Counted from the stretch's first letter, positions 21,783-35,700 are shown. The stretch: DNA of 64,000 bases from Datura wrightii (GCA_035772735.1 JASDFA010000019.1:39207001-39271000); one strand, 5' to 3'. Notes: generated by a model from the letters alone, not told the origin. Numbers and translations are program-made.

Positions 21783-24072
21783 TGTCACGACCGGGACGTA
21801 GACAGAGATCGTAACACGAGACAAGGAACCCGAGAGGCCTCAAGTCGATCCATGGCATAAGCATATTTAAATTCATTCACTTTAAGAGGGAGACTGAACC
21901 TAAGACATAACGGAAACGTAAACATAACATAACATATCATAACATAAAAAATCACTAGACATTCACGCAAGCTGAGTACTACATACTGTCTAAAAGCCTC
22001 TACTACATAAGATGGGTTGATGGGACAACACCTCCAACTAACCCAGCCAAGTACTGAGACATAAAATAACATAAATGTCTAGTCAAACGGCCCTCGGAAC
22101 ACGAGGACTCACCAACAAGCTAAAAGTAAACTCTGAGATGGTCTAAAGATGAGGATGAGCCTGAGAACCGGGTCCTATATCATGAAACAATACAGCATAG
22201 AAAGCATGCGGTCAGTATGTGGAATCTACCGAGTATGCAAGGTAAGTAAAACGGACATTAAAATATGTAAAAGCTCATAAAACATCATAAGAGTATGATA
22301 TCATGCTCATATCATAAATATCGTAACATAACATAACTTAAGGCTTAAGGTTTTCAAAGCATTCATAATACATTCGTAATCATAAGCATGAGAGTAAAGC
22401 TATATTGAAAATAACTTGAGCCAACATATGTAATCATAAACATGCATAAATCATGAGGAACAGTGGGAGATTCTCTTAACCAGCATACCCCATATGAGCA
22501 CACATGGAGCCCGACTTGTAACCCTAGTCAGAAGGGTGTCCGTACCTTGCCAAGGGTAGAACCATGAAGGGCGTGATCACATGAAAAGGTCCATTTGGGC
22601 AGGGGACAGTCACAAGGGAGGTCCCAACATTCCTACGGTGACACATAGTTTATGAGATCCGAGACACAACCTGGGCCCAGAACCTACTCGGTATTCGATA
22701 CTGCTCACAAAATATATATAGTACTCATAGTATAATATGCATGATTTCATGGGCTAATTAAATCATGATAATCATAAACATGCTTGTAAATATGTGGATT
22801 AGCCACGAATCAAGGCCCGTGAGTCGTCCTGAAACATAATTCATGAATCATAAGTTTCATGCATACTTGTAGCTCATACATATAACTTGAAAATCATCAA
22901 ATCATAATGGGTAATTGAGTAATCTCATATTTCAAATTATAAATCATGTCGGGTTTGTGAATATCATCAATTGAAGTGTAGATCATAAATTGATTCATCA
23001 TAGATCATGCATAGTTTGGCTTAATTTGGTAGAAATTAGAATTAATAATTTTATAAGTAAAATAATTATAAAATCTGATCAGAATCCATAAAATATGATA
23101 TAAATCATAATCATAAAAGCCCATTGGAAAATCATTAGATTTTCACAAAAATTGAATTAAAACCCCATGAGATTTTTGTTCGATTTTCATAAATTAATAG
23201 GGAATGGACATGGGTGTAAATGGAAACACCCATTCGTAACCCTACATACCTGGGTAAAATCATATTTCAATATTCTTGAATGCCCAAGGATGAATTGATA
23301 GGGAAAAACTTGAATCTTTACTTGGTCTCTCTGGAATTCTCTTAATTTGCATGCATGGGAATGACCTATGCAAGAGGGACTTAACCTATCTTATTATGCC
23401 CAGAAAAATACATAAAACGACATAGTTTAGGGCCCTAGGTCATAGAAAGGTCAAAAATACCATTAACGAAATATCCCTGAAAAACTGCCCTGGACGAACC
23501 AATGACTGGTCCTACGAGTCGTTGCATGATACCACGACTTGTGGTATCGAGTCGTTGGGTCCACTGCCTCACTTCGTATTTCAGATTCTTCCCACGACTC
23601 GATAGGACGATTTGTTGATCCAAATAAAGGGTTGTTAGGTCAATCGTCGCCAGCCCCTTCACAAACTTGAACATCCCTTACCACGAGCCTCACCACGACT
23701 CATGGTTGCTTCCAACAAGTCGTGGTCTCGATCGGTTACATGCACCAAAAATTTTAACAACCAAATGACGACTGGTGATCACGAGTCATCACTTCTCACC
23801 AAGAGTCATTGGATGACCCGTGGTATCCCCATCTACTAAGGCCCAGCTTCTCCCATGATTACAAACAATGACTCATTGTTCCAAGCAACGGGTCGTTACT
23901 TCATCCGTTGTCACCACTTTCACCAGGACCTACCTAACCACGACTGCTAACAACGACTCGTGGTGTCCAACCACGAGTTTTCATGGCATCCATTTTAAGA
24001 AATTTTCTCCAGTTTTCAGCCAACTTCCCATTTTGATCTCAGGTCTAATCTTAGGCATTTCAGGGTATTATA
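21783..24072 (-). repeat. E 3' LTR
   Basis: It starts TGTCACGACC on the plus strand. Its right end, GGGTATTATA, has lost the terminal CA by mutation. It aligns with 27765-30009 throughout. The part at 23480-23980 is dense in ACGACTCGTGG and its inverse. Confidence 0.9.
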
Positions 24073-24370
24073 ATATCTCCCCTTGGGAACATTCGTCCTC
24101 GAATGTTGGAAACATGCAAAAAAGCAAAGACATGCAATCATTACACCCCAATGTTGATCATTAAACCCAAAATTTAACGGAATGACTACCTCCAATGCAT
24201 ATCACATAGCTGAACTGATTTCATGCTTCACATACACATCCATATACATAAAAGAAACTTGTACACATGATTTGAACATGAAAACTAAATAGAGTTATAG
24301 GGAAAAACTGATACCTCGATTCGGAATTGAGCCGGTAGAGAATAAGCGGGTATTTAGCCATCATATCCTG

Positions 24371-25830
24371 CTAGGCTTCCCACGTAGCTCCTTCAACATG
24401 CTGATTCCTCCATAATATTTTAACTGAAGCTACTTCTTTGTTCCTTAGCTTGCGAACCTGACGATCTAATATTTCCACCGGAACCTCCTCATAGCTAAGG
24501 CTATCTTTCACACCAGCGCTGTCTACCAGGACTACTAGAGCTAGATCTCCCAAACATTTCTTCAAAAGCGATAAATGAAACACAGGATGCACGGAAAATA
24601 GCTCTGATGGAAATTCCAACTCATACGCTACCTTACCAACTCTTCTCATAATCCGGTAGGGACCAACATAACGGGGATTGAGTTTTCCTTTCTTCCCAAA
24701 CCGCATTACTCCCTTCATGGGGGATACCTTTAGAAACACCCAATCGTCCACCTTGAACTCCATCTCTCTTCTCCTTATATCCGCATAGGAATTTTGACGA
24801 CTCTGAGCGGTTTTTAGCCTGTCCCTTATCAAATAGACCTTCACCATAGCCTCATGAACTGAATCAGGCCCTATCATAGCTGCCTCACCAACCTCAAACC
24901 ATCAATGGGTGACCTACATCTCCGTCCATAAAGAGCCTCGAACGAAGCCATCTGAATGCTGGAGTGATAGCTGTTATTGTGAGCAAACTCGATTAGAGGC
25001 AAGTGATCATCCCAACTACCTTTGAAGTACATCACACATGCTCTCAACTTGTCCTCGAGAGTTTGGATTGTTCACTCCGCTTGACCATCCATTTGCAGAT
25101 GAAATGCTGTGCTGAGCTTAACCCGAGTCCCAAGCCCTTTCTGGAAAGACCGCCAAAACTGAGGTAAATTGAGTACCTCAGTGAAATAATGGACAAGGGA
25201 ACTCCATGTAATCGAACCAACTCCCGGATATATATCTTGGCATAATCCTTTGCTGAGTCCGTGGTTTTCACCGGTAGAAAATGTACAGCCTTACTCAACC
25301 TATCCACCACCACCCAAATGGAATCATATTATCGGTGAGTATGAGGTAATCCTGTTATGAAATCCATGTTGATTTCTTTCCACTTCCAAGTAGGAATGCT
25401 GATATCCTGAAGTACTTCTCCCGACCTTTAATGCACAACCTTTACTTGTTGACAGTTCAGGCACTTGGCTACGAATCATGATACATCTTGGTGGCACCTG
25501 GGTGAATAGAGTACCTAGATCCATGAGACTCATGCATCATACGACTCCTTAAATTATCGACATTTGGAACACATAAGAGACCTTGGTACCAAAGCACACC
25601 ATCTCCCCCTTTGGAGAAGACCTTTACCTTCTGATTCTTAATGGATTCCTCCAAATTCACCAAGCTAGGATCCTCGTCTGGTCTAGCTTTTACATCAATC
25701 ACAAAGTAAGATTTTGATTCTTCCCAAACTACCACACCGCTGTCGGTTGAGTCGACCAAACGAACTCTTACAATTTCTGTCAAGAATTCTGAGGTGTCCA
25801 ACCCCTGAGTCTTCATCTTTTATGCTTAAG
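24371..25830 (-). pseudogene. pol: E integrase with C-terminal chromodomain-like block, broken
   Basis: The 24371-24877 part encodes the post-core region (RDRLKTAQSRQNSYADIRR, KVSPMKGVMRFGKKGKLNPR, FHLSLLKK) and ends in a chromodomain-like block VKILWRNQHVEGATWEA. The core starts with MVVDRLSKAVHFLPVK (25044-25313), but the second catalytic region is frameshifted and its Asp is lost. The HH-CC side is at 25469-25816 with GLLCVPNVDNLR and HPGATKMYHD. The order is that of Ty3/gypsy chromoviruses. Confidence 0.88.
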
Positions 25831-27009
25831 GCCATGAAAAATACGCAATGTGCTTGAATCCACCCGAAATTCATCCAAAATTCTCCTGTCACAATCCAAA
25901 TACGCATTCCAATACTGAAACCCACCCAGGACCGGTTGGAACCATCAAGTTACCCACATAAGGTTGCTTGACACCGACCTTACCATGGTCACCTCTAGCT
26001 TCATCAAAACTTATAAATTCAATCCAAGGTTCAACTCACTCACGAATCATCTCGTAATCCATGAAAACTACTCGAATAAATCATAACTTACCATCAGGAA
26101 CCAACGAAGCTTTTAGAATCTAAATTTGATCTTGACAACCTAGATTGTTTACTTTGGTCAACCCTCAAACTTCAAACCCTTCAAATCGAAAGTCTCACCC
26201 AATCTTCATTAAATCATCTCGGAACAAGGTCTTCCACTTTTGCATGTCATGAAAAATAGAGTAATGATACAGAAAGGTTCATTCTAGGAAAACAGATCGA
26301 CAATCACAAAATGACCATGTGGCTTGCTGCACTTCTAGACTTGGTTAATAATTGGGCTTTCTATACTATGTCTGGCATCTATGGAGGGGATAGGGAGTTA
26401 TCCTAAACGTACACATCTTAACCAGCATTTCCATCATCGGGAACATCCGTAGGGTTTAGAGTAAGGGAATCATGAGCACAAATCATGTCAGAAGTCTAAG
26501 CTTGGCATATACCTGACATGGCACCATCTCATAAGCCGCTAGAACGAATTTTAGGGACTGAATTCAAAGGACTAAGCATGATAGGTGACATGAGTTCACA
26601 TATATATTGAGGGTTATGACATGAAATGGAATGGGTAATATTGGAATTGCGGACGGACGGGGTTGCTTGCCATCTTAGGGTTTTGAATGTAAGCGTGAGT
26701 TGAGCGTAACATCGAGCGATATGTAAGGAAATGTCTAAGGAAGAAAGGAGGGACTACCCCGATTGCTATCCATAGGACTTCCTTACTAGAAAACTCAAGA
26801 CATGGCTGGGCCCTCCACCCACCATTTCCTCACCCTCCATGACAAATCTTATCTCAAAATGCTCAAAGGGATATGTGCCTCTCACAGTAGTTGTTAGATC
26901 TAACAATCATGGTAGGTGTGAGGGAATAGATTATAACATATCTAAAACTACATCTGAGGTTGACCAGCACCTTCTGAGGTTGACCAGCACCCGCTCTTGA
27001 CAACCTGTG
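25831..27009 (-). other. E interior with no recognisable coding domain
   Basis: Reverse transcriptase, RNase H and protease would be expected between integrase and gag, but none of their motifs is visible in this 1.2 kb. A short direct repeat (CTTCTGAGGTTGACCAGCACC twice) lies at about 26945-26990. Confidence 0.6.
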
Positions 27010-27720
27010 CTACTTAGGTGGCTGATTTGCTAGAGTTGATGAAGGGGGATTTGGAGCACGACCTTTCTGACCATCTCGCTTAGTTACAGTGCAATCCCTG
27101 TGTTTATGGATGAGTTGTCCACAATAAAAGCAAACATCTAAACCTGCCAAGCACTTCCCTCGGTGGTGCTTTCCGCGACGCCCATAATTTAGGTAAGTAA
27201 TCTCCCTCATCGGGGGCTTGTACCCCCGAGCTTGGGCTTGAGACTTCTGACGGATTTATGAGTGAATCCTACTACTCGACCCCTGTTGGGATCTCTCAAG
27301 GTTTCCAACCCTGGACCTCTTGTTTCCCTTCCTGCTCCCTTTACACTACCCAACCACACTCGAGTCACAAACCTCTGGTGGGCTATCCTTCATGAGTCCT
27401 TGAATCATAATAGTTGGTGCCTCCCCGGTAGGGCTCACTGGTGCGATAGCCTTCTGGTTAGGTTGGGTGACCCCGAGCTCCGCATCAGTAACTTGAATGG
27501 AATCCATTGCAGTTGGTGGAGCTGACTGACTCCCATCATTGTTCTGAGAAGACATATTTCTGCACATGTGCATAGCATGAGTTATAAGAATAGGGAGACT
27601 TTTCATCACATGACATTGGTCATGAAAGAAGGGAACATTTCCTAAACTTCTCATAGCCTCTTCTTCATAAGCGTGGTGCGCTTCACACCCAGGAAAAAGA
27701 CTCTACTCAACGCGGCTTTC
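27010..27720 (-). pseudogene. gag: E gag remnant with intact zinc knuckle
   Basis: The 27010-27210 part contains CFYCGQLIHKHRDC, a perfect CX2CX4HX4C zinc knuckle used for RNA packaging. The N-terminal part is at 27346-27654 in another frame. The main retrotransposon gag domain is largely missing, so gag was deleted together with the adjoining pol. Confidence 0.7.
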
Positions 27721-27748
27721 AGACACCCTAGGACACATCAAACCTATT

Positions 27749-27760
27749 ACTCTGATACCA
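27749..27760 (-). promoter_or_regulatory. E primer-binding site
   Basis: In minus-strand sense TGGTATCAGAGT, the Met-tRNA type site with a last-base change, four bases from the LTR. Confidence 0.85.
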
Positions 27761-27764
27761 AGTT

Positions 27765-30009
27765 TGTTATGACCCGAACATAGACCCGGATCGTAACACG
27801 GGATAAGGAACCCCAAGAGGCCCTAAGTTGACCCATGCCATAAGCATATCTAACTTCATTCACTTTAAAAGGGAGACTGAATCTAAGACATAGTGGAAAC
27901 GTAAACATAACGTAACATATCATAACAAAGGAATCACTAGACATACACACAAGCTGAGTACTACATACTGTCTGAAAGCCTCTACTACATAAGATGGGTT
28001 GATGGGACAACACCCCCAACTAACCCGGACAAGTACTGAGACATAAAATAACATAAATGTCTAGTCAAATAGCCCTCGAAACATGATGACTCACCAGGAA
28101 GCTGAAAGTGAACTCTGAGATAGTCTAAAGATGAGGATGAGCCTGAGAACCGGGTCCTGTATCATGAAATGATACAACATAAAAAGTATGCAGTCAGTAC
28201 GTGGAATGTACCGAGTATGCAAGGTAAGTAAAACAGACATTAAAATATGAAAAATCTCATAAAACATCATAAGAGTAGGACATCATGCTCATACCATAAA
28301 TATCGTAACATAACATAACTTAAGGCTCAAGGTTTTCGAAGAATTCATAATACATTCGTAATCATAGGCATGAGAGTAAAGCTATATTGAACATAACTTG
28401 AGCCAACATATGTAATCATACACATTCATAAATCATGAGGAACAATGGGAGATTCTCTTAACCGACATACCCCATATGAGCACACATGAAGCCCGACTTG
28501 TAACCCTAGTCGGGAGGGTGTCCCTACCTTGCCAAGGGTAGAACCATGAAGGGAATGATCACATGAAAAGGGCCATTGGGGCCGGGGATAGTCACAAGGG
28601 AGGTTCCAACATACCTACAGTGGCACATAGTTTATGAGATCGGGGGCAAAACCTAGGCCCCGGACCTACTCGATGTTCGATACTGCTCCCAAAACATATA
28701 TAGTGCTCATAGTTTAATATGCATGAGTTCATAGGCTAGTTAAATCATGATAGCCCCGTGAGTCGGCCTAATATAATTCATGAATCATAGGTTTCATGCA
28801 TACTTGTAGTTCATACATATAACTTGAAAATCATCAAATCATAATGGATAATTGAATAATTTCATATTTCAAATCATAAATCATGCTGGGTTTGTAAATA
28901 TCATCAATTGAAGAGTAGATCATAAATCGGTTCATCATAGATCATGCATAGTTTGGCTTAATTTGGTAGAAATTGAAATCAATAATTTTATAAGTAAAAT
29001 AATTTTAAAATCTGATCAAAATTCATAAAATATGATGTAAATCATAATCATAAAAGCCCATTGGCAAATCATTAGATTATCACAAAAATTTGATCAAAAT
29101 CTCATGAGAGTTTTAATAGATTTTCATAAATTAATAGGGAATGGGCATGGGTGTGAATGGAAACACCCATTCATAACCTTACATGCCTGGGTAAAATTAG
29201 ATTTCAAAGTTCTTGAATGCCCAAGGATGAATTGATAGGGAAAAGCTTGAATCTATACTTGGTCTCTCTAGAATTCTCTTAATTTGCGTGCATGGGAATG
29301 ACCTATGCAAGAGGGACTTAACATATTTTATTACGCCCATAAAAATACATAAAATGACGTAGTTTAGGGACTAGGGCATAGAAAGGTCGAAAATACCCTT
29401 AACGAAATGTCATTAAAAAACTGCCCTGGACGAACCAACGGCTGGTCCCACGAGTTGTTGCATGATACGACGACTCATGGTATCGAGTCATTGGGTCCAC
29501 TACCTCACTTCATGTTTCAGATTCTTTCTAAGACTCGATAGGATGAGTCGTTGATACAAACAATGGGTCGTTAGGTCGATCATTGCTAGCCCCTTCACAA
29601 ACCTGAACATCCCTTACCACGAGCCTCACCACGACTCGTGGTTGCTTCTAACGAATCTTGGTCTTGATCCGTTACATGCACTGGAAATTCTAAAATCCAA
29701 ATGACTACTGGTGACCACGGGTCGTCACTTCTCACAATGAGTCATTGGATGACTCATGGTATCCCCATCTTCCAAGGCCCAGCTTCAACCACAATTACAA
29801 ACAACGAGTCGTTGTTCAAAGCAACGACTCGTTACTTCGTCCATTGTCACCACTGTCACCAGGACCTGCCTAACCACGACTGCTAACAAAAACTCGTGGT
29901 GTCCAACCACTAATCATCTTGGCATCCATCCTATGAAATTTTCTCCAATTTTCAGCCAACTTCCCATTTTGATCCCTGGTCTAATCTTAGGCATTTACGG
30001 GGTAATACA
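27765..30009 (-). repeat. E 5' LTR
   Basis: From TGTTATGACCCG to GGGGTAATACA, aligned with 21783-24072. Confidence 0.9.
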
Positions 30010-30933
30010 CAAGCAAGCCATTATGAACTAACAACTCTCTCATTAACAGGATATAATCACTTTACTAAACATTCAACACAGTAATTCCAATACCACATCC
30101 ATAATCTCTTTTAAACAGGTCATCACAGTTCAATATCACATCATAGCCACATTCTTGCAATAAATTATCGATAATAGACTCACATAGTACGTAAATGTCC
30201 AAAGATCAATCGTATATTAGTATTTCACAATATACATGCCATTATATAGGTCTATCCCTATAAACCATAACCTATCTTGATTTGAAAGGCAATAATTCAA
30301 CTAATCCGCAGGAGTCTTGCCTTTCCTGAAAGCTTCGGAATGCGTGAAATCTACAACATAGGAGTAATTCATTAATACCCTTCAAATTTAGAGTCTAACA
30401 GATCAAACCCTCCACTTTGGGGTGTTTTTCGAAGGTAAAACTCCAATTCTACTTGGTTCTAATTCAATTCCCCGAGCAACCCTTGTTCCCAACATGTGAT
30501 TCTAGGGGAGTGATCACAACTTATCAATACCAAGCCAACTCACCCCCTAATCACCCTATAATTCAGCCTTAATTAACAACCTAGGGTTCTTCCTCTACAA
30601 AACTCCCACTATTAGAAGTCTACAAAGTTTCTAGGATCAAAAATACTCACCTTCTACTCACCTTAGAGATAGAGCATCGAAAATCTTACATTGGGTGAAG
30701 AGGTTACTGCTCTGGAGAGTTTTTTCTTCCTCTAGACCTCCTAATCGTGTTTTGGAAAATAATAGGGTGAAAACACCGTAATTCCCACTTAAACTCACTT
30801 TTTAATTCCCATCATCCGCTGTAGCAGACCCGCACAGTGGTCATAGGATCGCTGCAGCGGTCCAAATGGTTACTCCCCAATTTCGCAATGGCGAAACTTC
30901 GACCGCTACCCCGGTCTCTTTGCAGTGGGAATC
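30010..30933 (-). repeat. F 3' LTR, fragment 2 (middle)
   Basis: Sequence from about 30325 (CCTGAAAGCTTCGGAATGCG) to 30933 aligns with 47108-47714 of the F 5' LTR. The first 310 bases have no partner there because the 5' LTR carries a deletion. It ends at GGGAATC, where D inserted. Confidence 0.88.
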
Positions 30934-33900
30934 TGTCACGCCCGAGCCTACACCCTAGGCGTAACATGGTACTTGAAGCCACAAGTGAGCCCAAGTCAAC
31001 CCTTGGTATATTAGTTACAAGAATTCTAAGTAAACAAGCACAATGGAACTTTGAAATAATATCATAAAATATTTATGAGAGATAAGTTTGAAAACATAAA
31101 GTTCAAACAATTGATTGATACTGATAAATCTGAAAATCATGTCTATCTGAAAGCCATCTAATGGAGGAGTTGCTTGGACAAGCCCCGAACTAATTGTAAT
31201 TCTAACTGAAACTAATACATGGCTAAAAGAAGGAAAATAATACCCTCGGATGATGATGCATCACACTTCAACTGCTTCGATGGAGAATCTGAACTGCGGC
31301 AACTAACGGTGCTGAGTCTAAGAACCTACAGTTGTATCATGAAACGATACAGAAAAGTATGCGTCAGTACTTTGAATGTATTGAGTAAGTGGGAGGAACA
31401 TAACTGAATATAAAGTTTGAACTGAAATGGCACGCAATGACCAACAGGTAAGCTGAACTGAACTACTAATATAATCTGAAATGGTCAAGATGACCCTATC
31501 TGATGGTCAAGGACATGCCCTAAGTCTGAGACACTGAATCTAAGATACTGTACTAAACTGAGTTGCTTATTCTGATACTGGATTGGACTGACTAGTGGAA
31601 GAGTCTATAATCGACATATAACCACGTGAGCTAGACGTGGAGTCCGATGTATACACCCTACCAGTAGGACCCAATATACCTTGTCAGTGTATAAAGGCAT
31701 GAACTGAGTGATCACAAAGTATGGGGCCAATCAGACTAAGTAATACTATAACCTACGCTAGCAACGTAGTTCTGAGAACCTAGGTGCGCTAGAACATCGG
31801 CCCACTCGGTGCTAAGTTCTACTCCCACTGGAAAACCTAAACCAAACTACTAATATGATAGCTTGAAACTGGGGTCAAAGACTAGTTAGGGACGTATAAC
31901 TGCATATACCCTGAGAGTCTTATCGGACCAGATTTTAAACCTGGGTTCTATATTGGTCAGAGCTGCTTATCTGGAAGCGTCTTGACCATCTAAGAACAAG
32001 CTATAACTGAACTGGGGTCCTGGGGCTGGTCAGAGCTATATACTAGAATGTCATGACTGCCTAATGGACTAAAAACTATAAATCTGAGTCTGATATGATA
32101 ACTAAGAGGAACCACTGACACCTCGAAATAAGACTGAAGTCAAACTAATCAGTTGACGATTTTCTGAAAGATTCTAAAGAGACTCTATGTTCTAACTAGT
32201 CGGAGCTACTAGCAGCTAATAGAGAACTCAACTTATCCCAATAATATAGGAATTTCATAATATAGAGCAATTTCAAGAATTCTAGGAATTTCATTCAACA
32301 TGGCTAAAGTCATTCTCATTAATGGAATATTTACTCAATATATATATATATAGAGGAAATTCTAGAAAGTTCATCCCAAAGCATTCTTCATTCACTAGAG
32401 GAAATTTAATAAGCAAAATCATAACTCAAAAGTTAAGGCTTAGATTCACTTTTGTATAAACATTGAAATTTTGATAAGGAATTTATGGGGATCATATCAA
32501 TAATATACATGAACATCATTCTAAGTTAAATGAAATAAATAAACATGAAACCTTTTCATACTCGAAAACTCAGGGCTTAAAACTAATAGAGGAAATTGAA
32601 GAGGATTTTGGAGACACAAGGGAAGGACAATCCCCTTGCTAAAACCCCACATACCTAACTAAAATTCACAGGGGACTTGAACTGCTATGACGGATGAGAA
32701 CCCTAAGCTTGCTTGAGAGTTTTCTTTAGGAACCCTTCGATAGATTTCTGAGAATAAACATGAGAATGAGGGGAGGAACTATCCCAACCCTCTAATAAGT
32801 CTGATTTTACGTTTAAAACGACGTGGTTGAGAGCTTAGGAGAATAGGAAATTACTAAATATCCCTTAGAAGTTCGCTGGAAAAAACTATCAGGTGTCCCT
32901 AACGGGTGACCTACTGAGTCGTGGTGACTGACTACGACTCGTGGTCACTCCCATTATGTACAGTGCCTCTAATCCTTAGCAGGTCACCACGAGGGACTTA
33001 ACGAGTCATTATCTATGACCACTACTCGTGGTCACTAGTCGTGGACCTCACTGTCTCATTTTGGAGATTTAATGCTAAGTCCTATAATGAGTCACTTAAC
33101 GAGTCATTGGCACAGGTGACGGCTCATTTCACCCACTCGTTGGGTACACTGGTCAACTAAAATATTTCCAATTTAGGCCTGACCACAAGTGACTTGTTCA
33201 GTGCTTTTTCTTTGGGTATAAAGCTACACGCAAGTGCACGTGGTCGAACAAGTAGTAAAGTGGCTTAAGTAAGCCAAGTATCGATCCCACAAGGACTGGG
33301 ATGAAGTGCAATCTGCTCAAGTGTACTATATTTTAATTCTAAAAATGCAGACAACAGCGTAACCAAAAGTTTGATATTTTGATTTATAATTTTTATGATA
33401 AATCTAAAACAACTATCTAATGTGAGTCTGAAGAGGTTAAACGAACATGTAAAGAAATTAATTATCGACATAATTTGGTTAGTCTTTTCCTCCGGTTGCT
33501 AGCCAAGAACTATTGCCAAGAGATTAAAACTCTCATATTTAACCCCACTTAAGAATCATGAACCAACCACCTACATTTCTATGATTAAATGCAATTCATG
33601 TTCTAGCCATACAAACCCGGTTCCTAAATTGACTAATATGACTTTCAGGTATATTTCTATCCTGAAAGTAAATCAATTCTCAATTTTCCCAAACTAAGAA
33701 AAGATCATATCCTATTAATTCACAACTTTTCAATTTCTTGCTCTCTCGAGTGAAACCGGACTTTTTAGATGTACATTATCGTAGGCCACACATTAATGCA
33801 GTAAGAACAAGAATTAATAGAACAACCATGGAAGAAAAGATGAAAAACCAAAGAATCAATGATCACATTTCATTACAAGTGTTCATAACCTCAGCAAGAA

Positions 33901-34432
33901 GATGAATTAGCCACTCATTTGTGGATTAAACATCGTTAAATGAGTGTTAAAGATACAAGCAATTGAATACAAGGAGAAGGAAAGAGAGAAAAACCCTGAT
34001 AATTTCGTCCCCTCAACTGCCTGTAACCCACGTTCTTGCTCCACCAAGTCAGAATATCTCAAATAAAACCTAAGTGTGCTATTTATAGTAGTGAGAATTT
34101 TTCCCGGAATAACAAGCAACATGTCACGGAGTGCATCGCGGAGCACTGCCTCCGTGACACGCCACTGACTCGAAAGCTCTTTGGAAATCACCCGAAATTG
34201 GCCTCGGCAGCACCCTGCCGTGTTGGCAGCGTGTCACACTGCTCGGGCAGCGCGTTGACACCTCATTGTCGCGCAGCCAGCCTGCCATGGCACGTTGCCA
34301 ACGTGCAGGTGGGCTGTTTTGTGCCTCCTCTTTACCGACTTTCGCGGGTTAATTCCATTTCCAAGCCTCTACTTTACCAACTCATGGATTAGTTACTCAA
34401 AAGTCATCAAAACCTACAAAACAAAGGCTAAT

Positions 34433-35700
34433 TGACAACAATGTAACCAAAAAGTGAATAATTTGTTTTATAAATTTTATACTAAACTACAAACAATTAT
34501 CTACTTTGAATTTGGACTATGAATAAGAGCATGCTGAGGTTAAAGAACATGTAATGAAACTGATTATCATCATAAATTGGTTAATATTTTCTTCCTGTTG
34601 CTAGCCAAGAACATTAGCCAAGAGATTAAAACTCTCGTATTTAATCTCACTTAAGAATCATAAACCATCCGTCTACATTTCTGTGATCAAATGCAATTCA
34701 TGACCTAGCAATACAATTCTGGTTCGTAAATTGACTAATACGGCTTTCAAGTATATTTCTATCAGGAAAGCACATCAAAACTCAATTTTCCCAAATCAAG
34801 TAAAGAACAATATCCTATTAATTCACAACTTTCCAATTTCATGCTCTCTCGAGTGAAATCGAACTTTTTAGATGTACATTAATGTAGGCCACACACCAAT
34901 GCAGTAAGAACAAGAATTAATAGAACAACATGGAAGAAAAAGATGAAAAACCAGATGATTATTAATCAAAATTCATCACAAGTGTTCATAACCTCAGCAA
35001 GGAAGGGAATTAGCCACTCATTTGTGGATTAATCATCCTAAAACAAGTGTTAATCATACAAACAATTGAATTAGAGAAGAAAGAAAGAGAGAAAAAACCC
35101 TGAACTTTTCGTCCCTCAACTGCCTGTAACCCACGTCCTTGCTCCACCAAGTCTGAATTATGAAAAATACACTTAAGTGTTCTATTTATACTAGTGGGAA
35201 TTTTTCCCTGAATAATGAGCAACGTGTCACGGAGTGTATCGCGGAGCATTGCCTCCGTGACACGCCGTGAACGCGGACCCTCACTGGAATTTGGGGGTCC
35301 GGGAATATAGCACCAACGTGGCACGGCGTGCAACGCGGAGGCTAGCCACCGTGCCACGGAGCTGTCGCGAACCTTCACTGGAAATTGATGAATTTTCACC
35401 CTCCAGGCAGAATGCGTCCGCGATGGCAGCGTGACACGGCTCCATCGCGGAGCCCCTTTAATTAGAGTTGTCCAGTGCCTTGTTCCTTTGCTCGCATCCA
35501 AGTCTAACTCCGATATCATCCAACATGCATTTTAGCTCCTCGAAATCACATTTTTCCTATAAAACAATGCTAATCATGTTGGTTAGTATAAATTCACATT
35601 TTATTACCAATTACATGAAAATGTATACACATTGCTAGATAAACAAGGCGAAAATGATACTTTTGAGTATCACTTGGGCATATAAATCTGCCCAAGATCA
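34433..35700 (-). mobile_element. B: solo LTR nested in the C 3' LTR
   Basis: TGACAACAATG to CCCAAGATCA, 1268 bp, flanked by an exact CTAAT duplication (34428-34432, 35701-35705). It is a diverged relative of the C LTR. Its start corresponds to a position about 150 bases inside the C LTR rather than to the C LTR end. It retains the TATA box (35182-35190) and a perfect 12-bp inverted repeat (35223-35234 with 35253-35264). Confidence 0.85.
35223..35264 (-). promoter_or_regulatory. U3 hairpin with 12-bp perfect arms in B LTR
   Basis: CGTGTCACGGAG and CTCCGTGACACG are separated by 18 bases containing CGCGGAG. Ten-bp versions are at 34122-34159 and 39800-39837 in the C LTRs. All three lie upstream of the minus-strand TATA box. 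Confidence 0.75.

Larger units (their letters stand above)
21783..30009 (-). mobile_element. E: internally deleted Ty3/gypsy element nested in the F LTR
   Basis: Two LTRs of about 2.25 kb (21783-24072 and 27765-30009) flank a 3.7-kb interior. The target duplication is CAAGT (21778-21782) versus CAAGC (30010-30014), one mismatch. The interior keeps gag and integrase parts, but protease, RT and RNase H are missing. The LTRs differ at about one position in ten over their first 350 bases by eye, so E is old. Confidence 0.9.

Noticed and set aside
30934..33194. D as a complete element with its own interior
   Set aside because: No primer site, purine tract, second LTR or coding domain is present, and its ends carry a single duplication; solo LTR is simpler.
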